The translations under genes were made by a program, and so were the position numbers. 16,367 nt of DNA from Pseudomonadota bacterium (lineage in GTDB: Bacteria > Desulfobacterota > Desulfovibrionia > Desulfovibrionales > Desulfovibrionaceae). The notes beneath the pieces are model-generated. The model searched no databases. It worked only from the letters and a program-made list of their open reading frames with translations, and was not told where the DNA came from. Of the stretch, positions 1 through 7,425 are shown one piece after another. Each line of letters opens with the position of its first letter. The first letter of the stretch is position 1. The stretch lies in NCBI GenBank assembly GCA_023438245.1, contig JAEXRD010000071.1, positions 1-16,367 of the forward strand, read 5' to 3'.

Positions 1-2
1 AC

Positions 3-704
3 TTAGTCCAGCCGGATTTCCACGGGGCCGGGGCCGTAGCCCTTGAGCTCCTGGAGCAGGCCCCGGATGCCGCTTTGCAGGATGCGCTCCACAAAGGGGT
101 TCATGGCCAGCTGCGCGCCGTTCACCGTGACGCGCAGGGAGCCGGACAGCGCCTTGCAGTCCGCCACGCCGGCGCTGCCGGCCACGATGTCGGCGCAGAG
201 CCCGCGGCAGTTCTCCCGCCCGCAGGCCCCGCAGTCCAGGCCGGGCAGCTGGAAGCCCTTGTCCACGGCCAGGCGCGCCAGCTCGGCCACGTCGCGCGTG
301 GCCCCCAGGCCGGGGATCACGGCGTCGCCGTAGCTGGCCAGGGCCAGTTCGGGGTCCAGCTCCCGGGCGGTGGCCTCGTCGCCCGCGATGATGACGCGCG
401 GCAGGTGCCCCACGGTCTTGCCGCCCTCCAGCACCAGGAAGTCGGTGCGCACCAGGCCCAGCAGCTCGGAGAGCGGGCGGTCCTCCGGCCAGGAGAGGAA
501 CCCGCCGCCGGGCGAGAAGGCCATGACAAGGTCCGCCGCGGCCCGGAAGCGCCCGGTGTCGGTGTCGGGCTTTTCGTCAAAGCCGTGGTGCGAGTGCTTG
601 GCCAGGGTGACGCTGAAGCCCTGCGCTCGCAGGGCCTGGGCCAGCTCCAGGGCCAGGGTGGTCTTGCCGGACTTCTTGAAGCCGACCACGGCGATGGCGC
701 GCAT
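3..704 (-). CDS. mobB: MobB-type molybdopterin-guanine dinucleotide GTPase with C-terminal Fe-S domain
   Basis: A 233-residue cytoplasmic protein. Residues 8-15 (GFKKSGKT) form a Walker A P-loop near the N-terminus, as in MobB, the GTP-binding partner of MobA in making the guanine dinucleotide form of the molybdenum/tungsten cofactor. After about 150 residues of MobB-like sequence comes a cysteine-rich tail: C158, C161, C166 and C183 give C-x2-C-x4-C-x16-C, the spacing of the FeS domain of RnfB-type proteins, with an extra C170. The last 45 residues include NPFV and a final helix-rich stretch. E. coli MobB (about 170 residues) has no such tail. The ATG at 704 is preceded by AAGGGGA; an upstream extension to 1226 exists in the same frame but overlaps fdhE and is rejected. 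It is last in the visible minus-strand group, 38 bases after fdhE. Fe-S binding is inferred from spacing only. Confidence 0.88.
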   Translation of the reverse strand: MRAIAVVGFKKSGKTTLALELAQALRAQGFSVTLAKHSHHGFDEKPDTDTGRFRAAADLVMAFSPGGGFLSWPEDRPLSELLGLVRTDFLVLEGGKTVGHLPRVIIAGDEATARELDPELALASYGDAVIPGLGATRDVAELARLAVDKGFQLPGLDCGACGRENCRGLCADIVAGSAGVADCKALSGSLRVTVNGAQLAMNPFVERILQSGIRGLLQELKGYGPGPVEIRLD

Positions 705-742
705 GCGATCCCCTTGATTCTGTTGTTGCTGTGCGGCGGTCG

Positions 743-1642
743 CTAGAAGCCCCAGACGGACAGCACCGGGCGGGCGTAGCCCTGGCGCTGGGCCAGGGCG
801 TCCAGCGCCACGGTGGCCATGTCGTCCAGCGGCGGCAGGTAGCCGCGGTCCAGCTCGCGGTAGTCCAGCGTCTTCACGTACATGCGGCAGCTTTCGCACA
901 CGTCCACGCGCGCGCCGGGGTACTCGGCCACCTGGAACAGCTTGAGCTTCTTCTGGTCGCCCTCGTCGCAGTAGGCGCAGGCGATGCGCCGGACGCGGTA
1001 CTCGTGGGCGCAGAAGGAGCACACGGCCATGCGCCGTCCTTCCTTGTCGCGCAGGACCGTCAGGTAGGGCAGGCTGCCGCACAGCGGGCAGCTGCCGTGC
1101 TCGTGGGGCAGGTTCTCCGGCAGGTGCGGCCCGAGCTGCCTGGCCGCCGCGGCCAGGCCGGGCAGCAGGGCGCAGGTGGCCACGAAGTCCAGGGCCCGGG
1201 GCGCGCCGGGGAAGGCCTCGCGCCACTGGCTGAACAGGGTGTCGTCACCGGCGGCCAGCGCGTTCAGCAGGGCATCCGCCTCCAGCCCGCCGCCGGGCTG
1301 AAGCGCCGTGCCGATGGCCTCGGCGGCCTTGGCGGCCTCGCCCCCGGAGGCGGCGAGCAGCTCCAGCAGGCGCGGAATCAGCGCCAGCGCCTGCTTGCGG
1401 TCGTGGGGGAAATGCTCGCGCAGCAGGAGCGGGCTGCCCGCGAAGAGCGCCTCGGCGCTGGCCATGGCCTCGCGCGGGGGCAGGGAGACTTCGGCCTCGG
1501 CCTCGGCCTGGGCCAGGAGCGGAAGCACGCGCTCCACCATGGCGATGAGCGGCTCTGGGAGGAGCTGTTCGTTGCGTATGTCCTGGAGCCGGGCGGCGAT
1601 GCGCGCGTCTCCTCCTTCCATGCTGCTCGACTCGATTCCCAT
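743..1642 (-). CDS. fdhE: Formate dehydrogenase accessory protein FdhE
   Basis: A 299-residue soluble protein needed for active formate dehydrogenase. FdhE proteins are rubredoxin-like iron-binding factors thought to act on the catalytic subunit before Tat export. The diagnostic feature is four CxxC pairs in the C-terminal half: CPLC (185-188), CSFC (208-211), CAYC (222-225) and CESC (249-252). The N-terminal half is alanine- and leucine-rich and helical. Two adjacent ATG codons (1645 and 1642) follow GAAGGAAAC; the second is chosen for better spacing, and the choice changes the protein by one residue. A longer frame to 1687 would overlap the peroxiredoxin stop and has no better ribosome site. 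It lies 28 bases after the peroxiredoxin gene and 38 before mobB, so co-transcription with both is likely. FdhE is confined to organisms with respiratory or periplasmic formate dehydrogenases, matching fdhAB upstream. Confidence 0.93.
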   Translation of the reverse strand: MGIESSSMEGGDARIAARLQDIRNEQLLPEPLIAMVERVLPLLAQAEAEAEVSLPPREAMASAEALFAGSPLLLREHFPHDRKQALALIPRLLELLAASGGEAAKAAEAIGTALQPGGGLEADALLNALAAGDDTLFSQWREAFPGAPRALDFVATCALLPGLAAAARQLGPHLPENLPHEHGSCPLCGSLPYLTVLRDKEGRRMAVCSFCAHEYRVRRIACAYCDEGDQKKLKLFQVAEYPGARVDVCESCRMYVKTLDYRELDRGYLPPLDDMATVALDALAQRQGYARPVLSVWGF

Positions 1643-1670
1643 CATGTTTCCTTCAGGCTTTGGGGGCGGG

Positions 1671-2315
1671 CTAGTGCTTGTCTCCACGCAGGGGGACAGG
1701 CGGGTTCTCGTAGATCTTGTGCAATTCCTTGATGATAAGCTCCAGGTCGGGCCTGGTGTTGATGTTGAAGCTCTCGGCGAAGCGGACGATGCCCCGCTTG
1801 TCGATGATCACGATGGCCCGCTCCGTGGTGCCGGTGGAGCGCAGCACGCCGTACTTGCGCGCCACCTCGCCGTGGGGCCAGAAGTCCGAGGCCACCGGGA
1901 ACCACAGCCCGCCCATCTCGCGCACCCAGGCGAACTGGCTGGGCAGCTGGTCCGCGCTGATGCCGATGATGACGGTCTCATACTCCGCAAAAAGATCCTT
2001 GGCCAGGTTGTAGCCGGGCCACTGGTCGGAGCACACCGGGGTGAAGGCCGCGGGCACGAAGGAGAGCATGACGTTCTTCTTGCCCCGGTAGTCGGTCAGG
2101 CGGATGGTGGCCCGGCCCAGGTTCTCGCCCAGCAGGCCGGGCAGGGCGAAGTCCGGCGCGGGCGAGCCGGGGCGCACCTTGAGCACGCTGTCCACCGGCT
2201 TGAGCGGGCCCGGATCGAAGACCACGTCCTTCATGTCCGCTGCCCGGACGGGGGCGGCCCAGGAGAGAAGGCCCAGCAGCGCCAGGGCCAAAAGCGGCGC
2301 GAACCGTTTTGTCAT
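1671..2315 (-). CDS. Exported one-Cys peroxiredoxin (AhpC/TSA family)
   Basis: A 214-residue thioredoxin-fold peroxidase with a signal peptide: a basic start, a leucine/alanine core, and a likely cut after A25 (VRA). The peroxidatic motif P88-A-A-F-T92-P-V-C95 fits the family pattern P-x3-T-x2-C. C95 is the only cysteine, so it must be a one-Cys enzyme that takes reducing power from an outside thiol. The obvious candidate is the exported CxxC protein encoded 21 bases upstream. The ATG at 2315 is chosen because GGGAGG sits six bases before it; the in-frame GTG at 2321 falls inside that ribosome site. The gene is inside a formate dehydrogenase locus, ahead of fdhE. A role in protecting the periplasmic, oxygen-sensitive tungsten-selenium enzyme is inference. 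Family assignment is firm; substrate and partner are unknown. Confidence 0.88.
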   Translation of the reverse strand: MTKRFAPLLALALLGLLSWAAPVRAADMKDVVFDPGPLKPVDSVLKVRPGSPAPDFALPGLLGENLGRATIRLTDYRGKKNVMLSFVPAAFTPVCSDQWPGYNLAKDLFAEYETVIIGISADQLPSQFAWVREMGGLWFPVASDFWPHGEVARKYGVLRSTGTTERAIVIIDKRGIVRFAESFNINTRPDLELIIKELHKIYENPPVPLRGDKH

Positions 2316-2336
2316 GCGCACCTCCCGTGGCTGGAT

Positions 2337-2927
2337 CTACCTGATTCCCGCAGCTTCCAGGACGGTCTTGCGCAGGGCCTCGTGATCCTCGGAGGCGCCT
2401 TCCTGGAAGAAAGTCACGTCAAAGCCCCTGCCCCCGGCCCGGGGCTTCAGCACGAAGAACGAGGGCGTGCCCACGCTGCTCAGGATCTTGTGCAGGGCGA
2501 AGTCCGCGTCCTGGAACATGGGGATGGGGCTCTTGTACTTCTTGCGGAAGAAATTCACCTCGAACGGGGAGTTGCCCGCGCCGATGCCGATGACCTTGAG
2601 GCCCTGGGCTTTGGGATCGGCCTTGAGCTGCTCGAACAGGGTGTTCATGGCCCCGGCGTCGGCCTGGCAGCGCGGGCAGTACATGCTGAACACGTTGATC
2701 AGCAGCGCGTCGGCCTTGATCTGGGAAAGCTTGAAGGACTTGGCGCCGGGCGCAAGGCCCAGGTAGGCGGCGTCCTGCGGCTGCACAACATCCTTCACAT
2801 CCAGGTCGGGCAGCGTGTCCCCGGCCTTGGGCTTGGCGGCCAGGGCAACCCCGGAGGCCAGGTACAACGACAGAACCAGGGCCAGGAACAACCGCAGCGC
2901 GGGGAGGTTTGCCGGACGAGGGGACAT
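2337..2927 (-). CDS. Exported thioredoxin-like (TlpA/ResA-type) protein with CPRC motif
   Basis: A 196-residue protein with an N-terminal signal or anchor (hydrophobic stretch about 11-30, possible cut after A30) and a thioredoxin fold. The active site is YCPRC (C84, C87), and VGTPSFFV further on supplies the cis-proline loop expected opposite it. These are the only cysteines in the protein. TlpA/ResA proteins reduce or exchange disulfides outside the cytoplasm; AhpC/TSA-Redoxin members look similar, so the exact subfamily is open. The ATG at 2927 has AAGGAGA upstream; a longer frame starting at 2984 lacks a ribosome site and would delay the signal peptide. It heads the tlpA-prx-fdhE-mobB group and is 21 bases from the one-Cys peroxiredoxin, suggesting a reductant/peroxidase pair. 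Confidence 0.85.
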   Translation of the reverse strand: MSPRPANLPALRLFLALVLSLYLASGVALAAKPKAGDTLPDLDVKDVVQPQDAAYLGLAPGAKSFKLSQIKADALLINVFSMYCPRCQADAGAMNTLFEQLKADPKAQGLKVIGIGAGNSPFEVNFFRKKYKSPIPMFQDADFALHKILSSVGTPSFFVLKPRAGGRGFDVTFFQEGASEDHEALRKTVLEAAGIR

Positions 2928-2956
2928 GGTGTTTCTCCTTGTTGCCAGTCCTGTAC

Positions 2957-2984
2957 ACTTTAGGGACACTTTGAAAAAGAGCAA
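2957..2984 (-). promoter_or_regulatory. Candidate sigma-70 promoter for the tlpA-prx-fdhE-mobB group
   Basis: On the minus strand TTGCTC (2979-2984) and TAAAGT (2957-2962) are separated by 16 bases, placing a start about 20-25 bases before the AUG at 2927. The match is moderate (3/6 and 4/6). The heptamer ACACTTT occurs twice on the plus strand (2955-2961 and 2966-2972), an 11-base direct repeat overlapping the -10 and spacer, which could be a regulator site. Confidence 0.35.
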
Positions 2985-3048
2985 GGCCCCAGCGGCGCTT
3001 CCGGCACCGATTTGCGCCTGGCCGCGCGCCCTGGGCCCCGAAATACAA

Positions 3049-3082
3049 TCGGGGGGGCCAGGCCCCCCCGAAGGGGGGAGCC
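3049..3082 (-). terminator. Terminator-like G/C hairpins after fdhB
   Basis: An 11-base perfect inverted repeat, TCGGGGGGGCC / GGCCCCCCCGA (3049-3059 and 3061-3071), has a one-base centre. It overlaps a second possible hairpin on the minus strand, CCCCCC-TTCG-GGGGGG (3064-3078 region), with a UUCG-type tetraloop. It lies about 60 bases after the fdhB stop, and the minus-strand sequence beyond it is GATTGTATTT, a weak U-rich tail. This suggests termination or mRNA 3'-end stabilisation between fdhAB and the tlpA group. The tail is poor, so leaky read-through is possible. Confidence 0.5.
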
Positions 3083-3137
3083 AGCCGGTTTGGACCGTCC
3101 GCCCCGGCGGGCTCCCGTATTCCAGAGGTGTTCTACA

Positions 3138-3875
3138 CTATCCCAGCAGGTTCTTGAAGGGCTTGGCGATGGCCGCCAGCACCTCCTGGCGGGTGTAGTC
3201 CTGGCGGCGGTGGCTGGGCACCGCCGACGAGGCGTCCGCCTGCAGGCTCTTGTGGTACAGGGTCGGCGCCTCGGCGGTGAGGAAGATGACCCGCACGCTG
3301 TCAGCGTCGATGAGCTGAGCCTTGGGGAACTTCTTCTTGGCTTCGGCCAGGCGCTTCTCGGCCAGCTTCAGCATCTCCTCGCGGTCACCGAAGTTCATGG
3401 TTCCGGTGGGGCAGGAGGTGACGCAGGCCGGGCGCTTGCCCGCCTTCACGCGGTCGTTGCACATGTCGCACTTGCTGATGACCTTGGACTTCTTGTCCTG
3501 CCTGGGCACGTCGTAGGGGCAGATGCCGCGCACGGCGTCGAAGGACTCCTTGGCGGTCTTGGCCGTGTACACCACCGCTCCGGTCTGCTCATCGATGACG
3601 ATGGCGTCGGGATCGTTGGTGGCCGTCTTGCAGGGGGCCTCCAGGCAGTGGCGGCACTGGTCCGGGGTGAAGAACCACTGGATCTTGCCGTCCACTTCCT
3701 TCTCGCTGAAGCGCACCACGCGCAGCGTGTTGTACGAGAAGTCCGGCGGATTCTGGTGCGAGCCGGTGTTCTTGGTCTTTTCGCCGGGCAGCTTTTTCCA
3801 CTGCTTGCAGGCGATCTGGCAACCGCGGCAGGCGGTGCACTTGGTCAGGTCGACGAGGAAGCTCTTTCCGCTCAT
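3138..3875 (-). CDS. fdhB: Formate dehydrogenase beta (iron-sulfur) subunit
   Basis: A 245-residue ferredoxin-like electron-transfer subunit. Twelve cysteines (13, 16, 19, 23, 74, 77, 82, 119, 136, 139, 151, 155) are enough for three [4Fe-4S] clusters, as in the soluble periplasmic FdhAB of Desulfovibrio. The first group is C-x2-C-x2-C-x3-C. There is no signal peptide, as expected for a partner exported with the Tat-tagged FdhA. There is no C-terminal membrane helix of the FdnH type, so the dimer should be soluble and pass electrons to periplasmic cytochromes c; no cytochrome gene lies in this window. The ATG at 3875 is preceded by AAAGGAGG. The fdhA stop codon TAA overlaps the start of that ribosome site, leaving 12 bases between genes, so the two are almost certainly translated from one mRNA. 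Confidence 0.95.
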   Translation of the reverse strand: MSGKSFLVDLTKCTACRGCQIACKQWKKLPGEKTKNTGSHQNPPDFSYNTLRVVRFSEKEVDGKIQWFFTPDQCRHCLEAPCKTATNDPDAIVIDEQTGAVVYTAKTAKESFDAVRGICPYDVPRQDKKSKVISKCDMCNDRVKAGKRPACVTSCPTGTMNFGDREEMLKLAEKRLAEAKKKFPKAQLIDADSVRVIFLTAEAPTLYHKSLQADASSAVPSHRRQDYTRQEVLAAIAKPFKNLLG

Positions 3876-3887
3876 GTCATGCCTCCT

Positions 3888-6800
3888 TTAAGCCTTCTTC
3901 ACGTTGACCATGAAGGCCTTGGATTCGGGGATGCCGGTGTTCGGATCGCCCACGGAGGGGATGAGCAGATTGGCGGCGTCGCCCCCGCTCTTGTCCTCTG
4001 GCCAGCGCCAGCCGAAGTGCCAGGGGATGCCCACCTCGTGGACCACCTGCCCCTGCACGGTGAAGGGCTTGAAGCGCTTGGTGACGATGGCGATGGCCCA
4101 GACCTTGCCGCGCTGGCTTTCCAGCCAGACCTTCTCGCCGTTCTTGATGCCGCGAAGGGCCGCAAGCTCCTCGCTCATCTCGCAGAACATCTGCGGCTCG
4201 GCCTCAAGCAGCCAGGCCTGCGGACGGGTCTGCAGACCGGTCTGCCAGTGTTCGGTCACGCGGTAGGTGGTGCACACGAACGGGAAGCGCGGGTCGCACA
4301 CGGCGTGGCCCTCGCCCTCGAACTTGAGCGCCGTGGGGTTGTGCAGCACCTTGGAGAACGGGTGCGAATTCACCGGGCACTCCAGGGGCTCGTAGTACTC
4401 GGGGAAGGGACCGTCGTTCAGGCCGGGGCCGTACAGGGCGGCCAGGCCGTCGGGCTGCATGATGAACGGATGGATGGCGCCGGGGGCTCCGCCGCCGTCC
4501 ACGATGTCGATGTCCCACTTCTTGCCCACGGCGTCCCAGGCCAGCACGGCCTTCTGCGGGGCGTAGGGCTTGCCGGTCAGGTCCACGCTGGCGCGGTTGT
4601 AGATGACGCGGCGGTTCACCGGCCAGGCCCACGACCAGTTGGGGTACAGGCCCACGTTGGCCTGGGCCGGGGTCTGGTCCTTGCTGCGGCGGGCGGAGCG
4701 GTTGTCCTTGGGATCCGGGCCCACGTAGGAGCCGCAGTAGATCCAGTTGCCGGAGCAGGTGCTGCCGTCGTCGCGCAGGTCGGGGAAGGCCGCAACCTGG
4801 GTGCCCTTCTTGAACACCTTCACGCTGCCGTCGGGCTGCTTCACCTCAACGTCCTTGAGGTAGTAGCCGTTGATGAGCTTGGCGGTCTTGTGGGCGTCGA
4901 ACTCGTGTCCGTTGCCCATGTCCTCCCAGTTCATGCCCAGCACGGGCGCGGGGAAGGCGCCGCCCTCCTTCTTGTACAGCTCCACCACCTTGTGGGCCAA
5001 CTCGTACATGATCTCGCCGTCGGCGCGGCTGTCGCCCAGGGGCTTGGGACCCTGGTAGCGCCACTGCATCCAGCGGCCGGAGTTGGAGATGGAGCCTTCC
5101 TTCTCCACGGAGACGCAGCAGGGCAGCATGAAGACCTCGGTCTTGATCTTCTTGGGGTCCATGCCCGGGCCCATCCAGAAGCTGCCGGTCTCGTTGTCGT
5201 AGATGTTGACGTTGACCATCCAGTCGAGCTTGGCCAGGGCCGCGCGGGTCTTGTTGGCGTTGGCGCTGGACACCGCGGGGTTCATGCCCCAGGCGAAGAA
5301 GCCCTTGAACTGGCCCTTGAGCATGTCGTCGAACAGGGTCAGCCAGGAGTAGTCGCGGCCCGGCTCAAGCTTCGGCAGCCAGCTGTAGCCCTCGGCGGGC
5401 TCGGCGTTCTTGTAGAAGCTCTTGATGAGGCTGACCGCGTACTTGGGCTGGTTCTTCTTCCAGTTCAGGCTCTTGGGGTCCTTGGTGGTGGGGCTGATGC
5501 GCTTGAGGTAGTCGGCCAGCTCCTTGTCCGCCGCGCCGGGGGTGGGCAGGTAGCCGGGGATGATGTGGAACAGCAGGGCCTGGTCGGTGCTGCCCTGCAC
5601 GTTGGACTCGCCGCGCAGCGCGTTGACGCCGCCGCCGGCCACGCCCATGTTGCCCAGGAGCGACTGCACGATGCTCATGGCGCGGATGTTCTGCACGCCC
5701 ACGGTGTGCTGGGTCCAGCCCATGGCGTACATGACGGTGCCGGACTTGTCCGGCTTGCCGGTGGCCGCGTAGGCGTTGTAGACCTCAAGCACTTTTTCCT
5801 TGGAGGTGCCGCACATCTCGACAACGCGGTCCAGGGTGTAGCGGCTGTAGTGCTTCTTCATCAGCTGGTACACGCAACGGGGATTGGAGAGCGTGGGGTC
5901 GCGCTTGATGGAGCCGTCGGCTTCCTTGTCGTAGGCCCACTTGCTCTTGTCGTACTTGCGGGTCTTGGCGTCGTAGCCGGAGAACATGCCGTCCACGAAG
6001 TCGTAGCCGGGTCCCACCAGGAAGGAGGCGTTGGTGTAGTTCACCACGTACTCCTTGAAGATGAGGTTCTTCTCGGCGATGTAGTTGATGAGGCCGCCCA
6101 GGAAGGCCAGGTCGGAACCGGAGCGCAGGGGCGCGTAGATGTCCGACTTGGCGCTGGTGCGCGTGAAGCGCGGGTCCACATGGATGACCTTGGAGCCCTT
6201 TTCCTGCGCCCTGGTCACCCACTTGAAGGAAATGGGATGGTTTTCGGCAGCGTTGCTGCCCATGATAAGAATGCAATCACTGTTCTTCAGGTCGATCCAG
6301 TGATTGGTCATCGCACCGCGTCCGAACGACTCTGCCAGAGCCGCTACAGTGGCGCTGTGTCAGATACGTGCCTGGTGCTCTATGTACACCAGGCCGAGAG
6401 AGCGCAGGAACGCCTGGTAGGCCCAGCATTCCTCGTTGTCCATGGCGGCGGAGCCGACGCTGGCGATGCCCTCGCAGCGGTTGACCACCTGGCCCTTGGC
6501 GTTTTTCTCAACGAAGCTGGCGTCGCGCGCGGCCTTGATGTTCTTGGCCATGCGCTCCAGCGCCCAGTCCCAGCTCTTGGCTTCCCACTTGGTGCCGTAA
6601 GGCTTGCGGTACATGACCTGGGTCAGGCGCGGGTTCTTCTGGCCGGGATTGCCCTCGGCCAGCTGCCAGATGCTGGCGCCCTTGGCGCACAGCGCGCCTT
6701 CGTTGATCGGATGGTCCGGGTCGCCCTCGACGTTCAGGGCGCGCATGCTGCCGGACAGGGCGGTGTTGACGATGAGACCGCAGCCCACGGCGCAGTAGCA

Positions 6801-6980
6801 GCAAACCGTGGTGGTCTGCTTGCTCCATTCGGGCTTGAGCTGGGCGATGCGGTCCACCGCGGGCGCTGCGGCAGCGCCTTTGGCGGCCTTGGGCTTCGCC
6901 GCGTGGCCCAGTCCGCTGAAGGCGCTGGTGAGCGCCGCCGTGGCGGAGAGCTTGAGGAACCCTCGACGAGTGAGTGCCAT
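3888..6980 (-). CDS. fdhA: Formate dehydrogenase alpha subunit, selenocysteine-containing, Tat-exported
   Basis: A 1030-residue molybdopterin oxidoreductase that oxidises formate to CO2 (or the reverse) at a W/Mo bis-pyranopterin centre. The N-terminus carries a twin-arginine signal (TRRGFLKL, residues 4-11; likely cut near A27). C60, C63, C67 and C98 ligate one [4Fe-4S] cluster, followed by K100. An in-frame TGA at 6360-6362 is codon 207. The frame continues without a break through HSATVAALAESFGRGA into MTNHWID, the region following selenocysteine in FdnG/FdhA enzymes, so TGA is read as Sec and H208 is the conserved histidine. Gene callers would split this into 206- and 807-residue pieces. 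The ATG at 6980 follows GGAGGAAAT. It lies 26 bases after the small gene at 7007-7231 and 12 before fdhB. The TupABC importer nearby favours tungsten, but the metal cannot be read from sequence. Confidence 0.96.
6327..6343 (-). promoter_or_regulatory. Bacterial SECIS stem-loop for Sec insertion in fdhA
   Basis: Starting 17 bases after the TGA codon, the mRNA can form a 7-bp stem (CGGCUCU with AGAGUCG, one G-U pair) closed by the loop GGC. The bacterial SECIS consensus requires an apical loop about 16-37 bases after UGA, with a G among its first two bases; here the loop starts 24 bases after UGA with GG. It would recruit SelB-Sec-tRNA. It lies wholly within the coding region. Confidence 0.75.
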
Positions 6981-7006
6981 ATTTCCTCCAGGTTAGAGAT
7001 TCGGGG

Positions 7007-7231
7007 TCAACTGCCCAGGGTTTCGCGGCTGAGCATGACCAGCAGCTCAGCCCCGTGGACCGGGGGTGGCGCGTCGTAGGCGGGCATGCGCTCCGGCTCT
7101 TCCCGCTGCGGGAAGGGCATGAGCACAAGACCCGACACTTTGCGCCGGACCTCTGCCAGGTCCAGGCCGAGTCCCCCGAAGGGAAGCAAAACCGGCTCGG
7201 GACCTTGTTTTGTGGAAGAATGCGAAAGCAT
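7007..7231 (-). CDS. Small 74-residue protein of unknown function preceding fdhA
   Basis: I do not recognise this protein. The ATG at 7231 has a strong ribosome site (GGAGGTG, seven bases away), and the TGA at 7007-7009 lies 26 bases before the fdhA start, so it is placed as the first gene of the fdhAB message. It has no cysteine, signal peptide or clear membrane span. Visible features are a glycine/leucine stretch (PFGGLGLDL, 18-26), a possible amphipathic helix (about 24-38), a proline- and charge-rich middle (40-58) and a C-terminal hydrophobic segment (AELLVML, 61-67). A longer frame upstream is a shadow of fdhD. It could be a small maturation factor, a leader peptide coupling translation to fdhA, or a spurious frame in GC-rich DNA. 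The ribosome site and position argue for real translation. Confidence 0.6.
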   Translation of the reverse strand: MLSHSSTKQGPEPVLLPFGGLGLDLAEVRRKVSGLVLMPFPQREEPERMPAYDAPPPVHGAELLVMLSRETLGS

Positions 7232-7245
7232 GGGACACCTCCACA

Positions 7246-7287
7246 GTGTTAGAACAAACATAACACGGAAAGGGGCAGGAAGGTCAA
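7246..7287 (-). promoter_or_regulatory. Candidate promoter and operator for the small gene-fdhAB transcript
   Basis: On the minus strand TTGACC (7282-7287) matches the -35 consensus at 5/6, and TATGTT (7257-7262) could serve as -10 with a long 19-base spacer. A perfect inverted repeat GTGTTA-N9-TAACAC (7246-7266) covers the -10 and start region, where a repressor would act. The two elements were found independently and overlap. The regulator is unknown; the half-sites do not clearly match ModE, FNR or Rex sites as I know them. Confidence 0.4.
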
Positions 7288-7337
7288 AGAAATAAAACAG
7301 CGCTGCGATTTGGCACAAGGGGGGGGCGGGGAAGGCC

Positions 7338-7404
7338 GGGCCGGGGCGGAATCCACCACCCCGGCCCCTGGGGGGCGACGGCCTTTGCGGCCTTCGCGGA
7401 AGGC
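7338..7404 (-). terminator. Hairpin cluster downstream of fdhD (possible terminator)
   Basis: Two perfect hairpins lie in the 194-base gap between fdhD and the small gene. GCCTTC-GCG-GAAGGC (7390-7404) starts 22 bases after the fdhD stop. GGGCCGGGG with CCCCGGCCC (7338-7346 and 7359-7367, 12-base loop) follows. Neither is followed by a run of T on either strand, so intrinsic termination is doubtful; they could act with Rho or protect a 3' end. Confidence 0.35.
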
Positions 7405-7425
7405 GCGGAAGGGGCGGAATCCGGG

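Noticed and set aside
731..2963. Two long plus-strand frames (731-1732 and 1308-2963) opposite fdhE and the redox pair
   Set aside because: They are antisense to genes with diagnostic CxxC and peroxiredoxin motifs and show only compositional bias.
7007..7009. TGA ending the small gene as a second selenocysteine codon
   Set aside because: Translation beyond it runs into the fdhA ribosome site in another frame with no conserved sequence.
3012..7079. A 1355-codon open frame on the plus strand, antisense to fdhB and fdhA
   Set aside because: It mirrors fdhAB in a GC-rich codon-phase shadow, is low-complexity (Val/Leu/Gly/His/Ala), and has no ribosome site or family motif.
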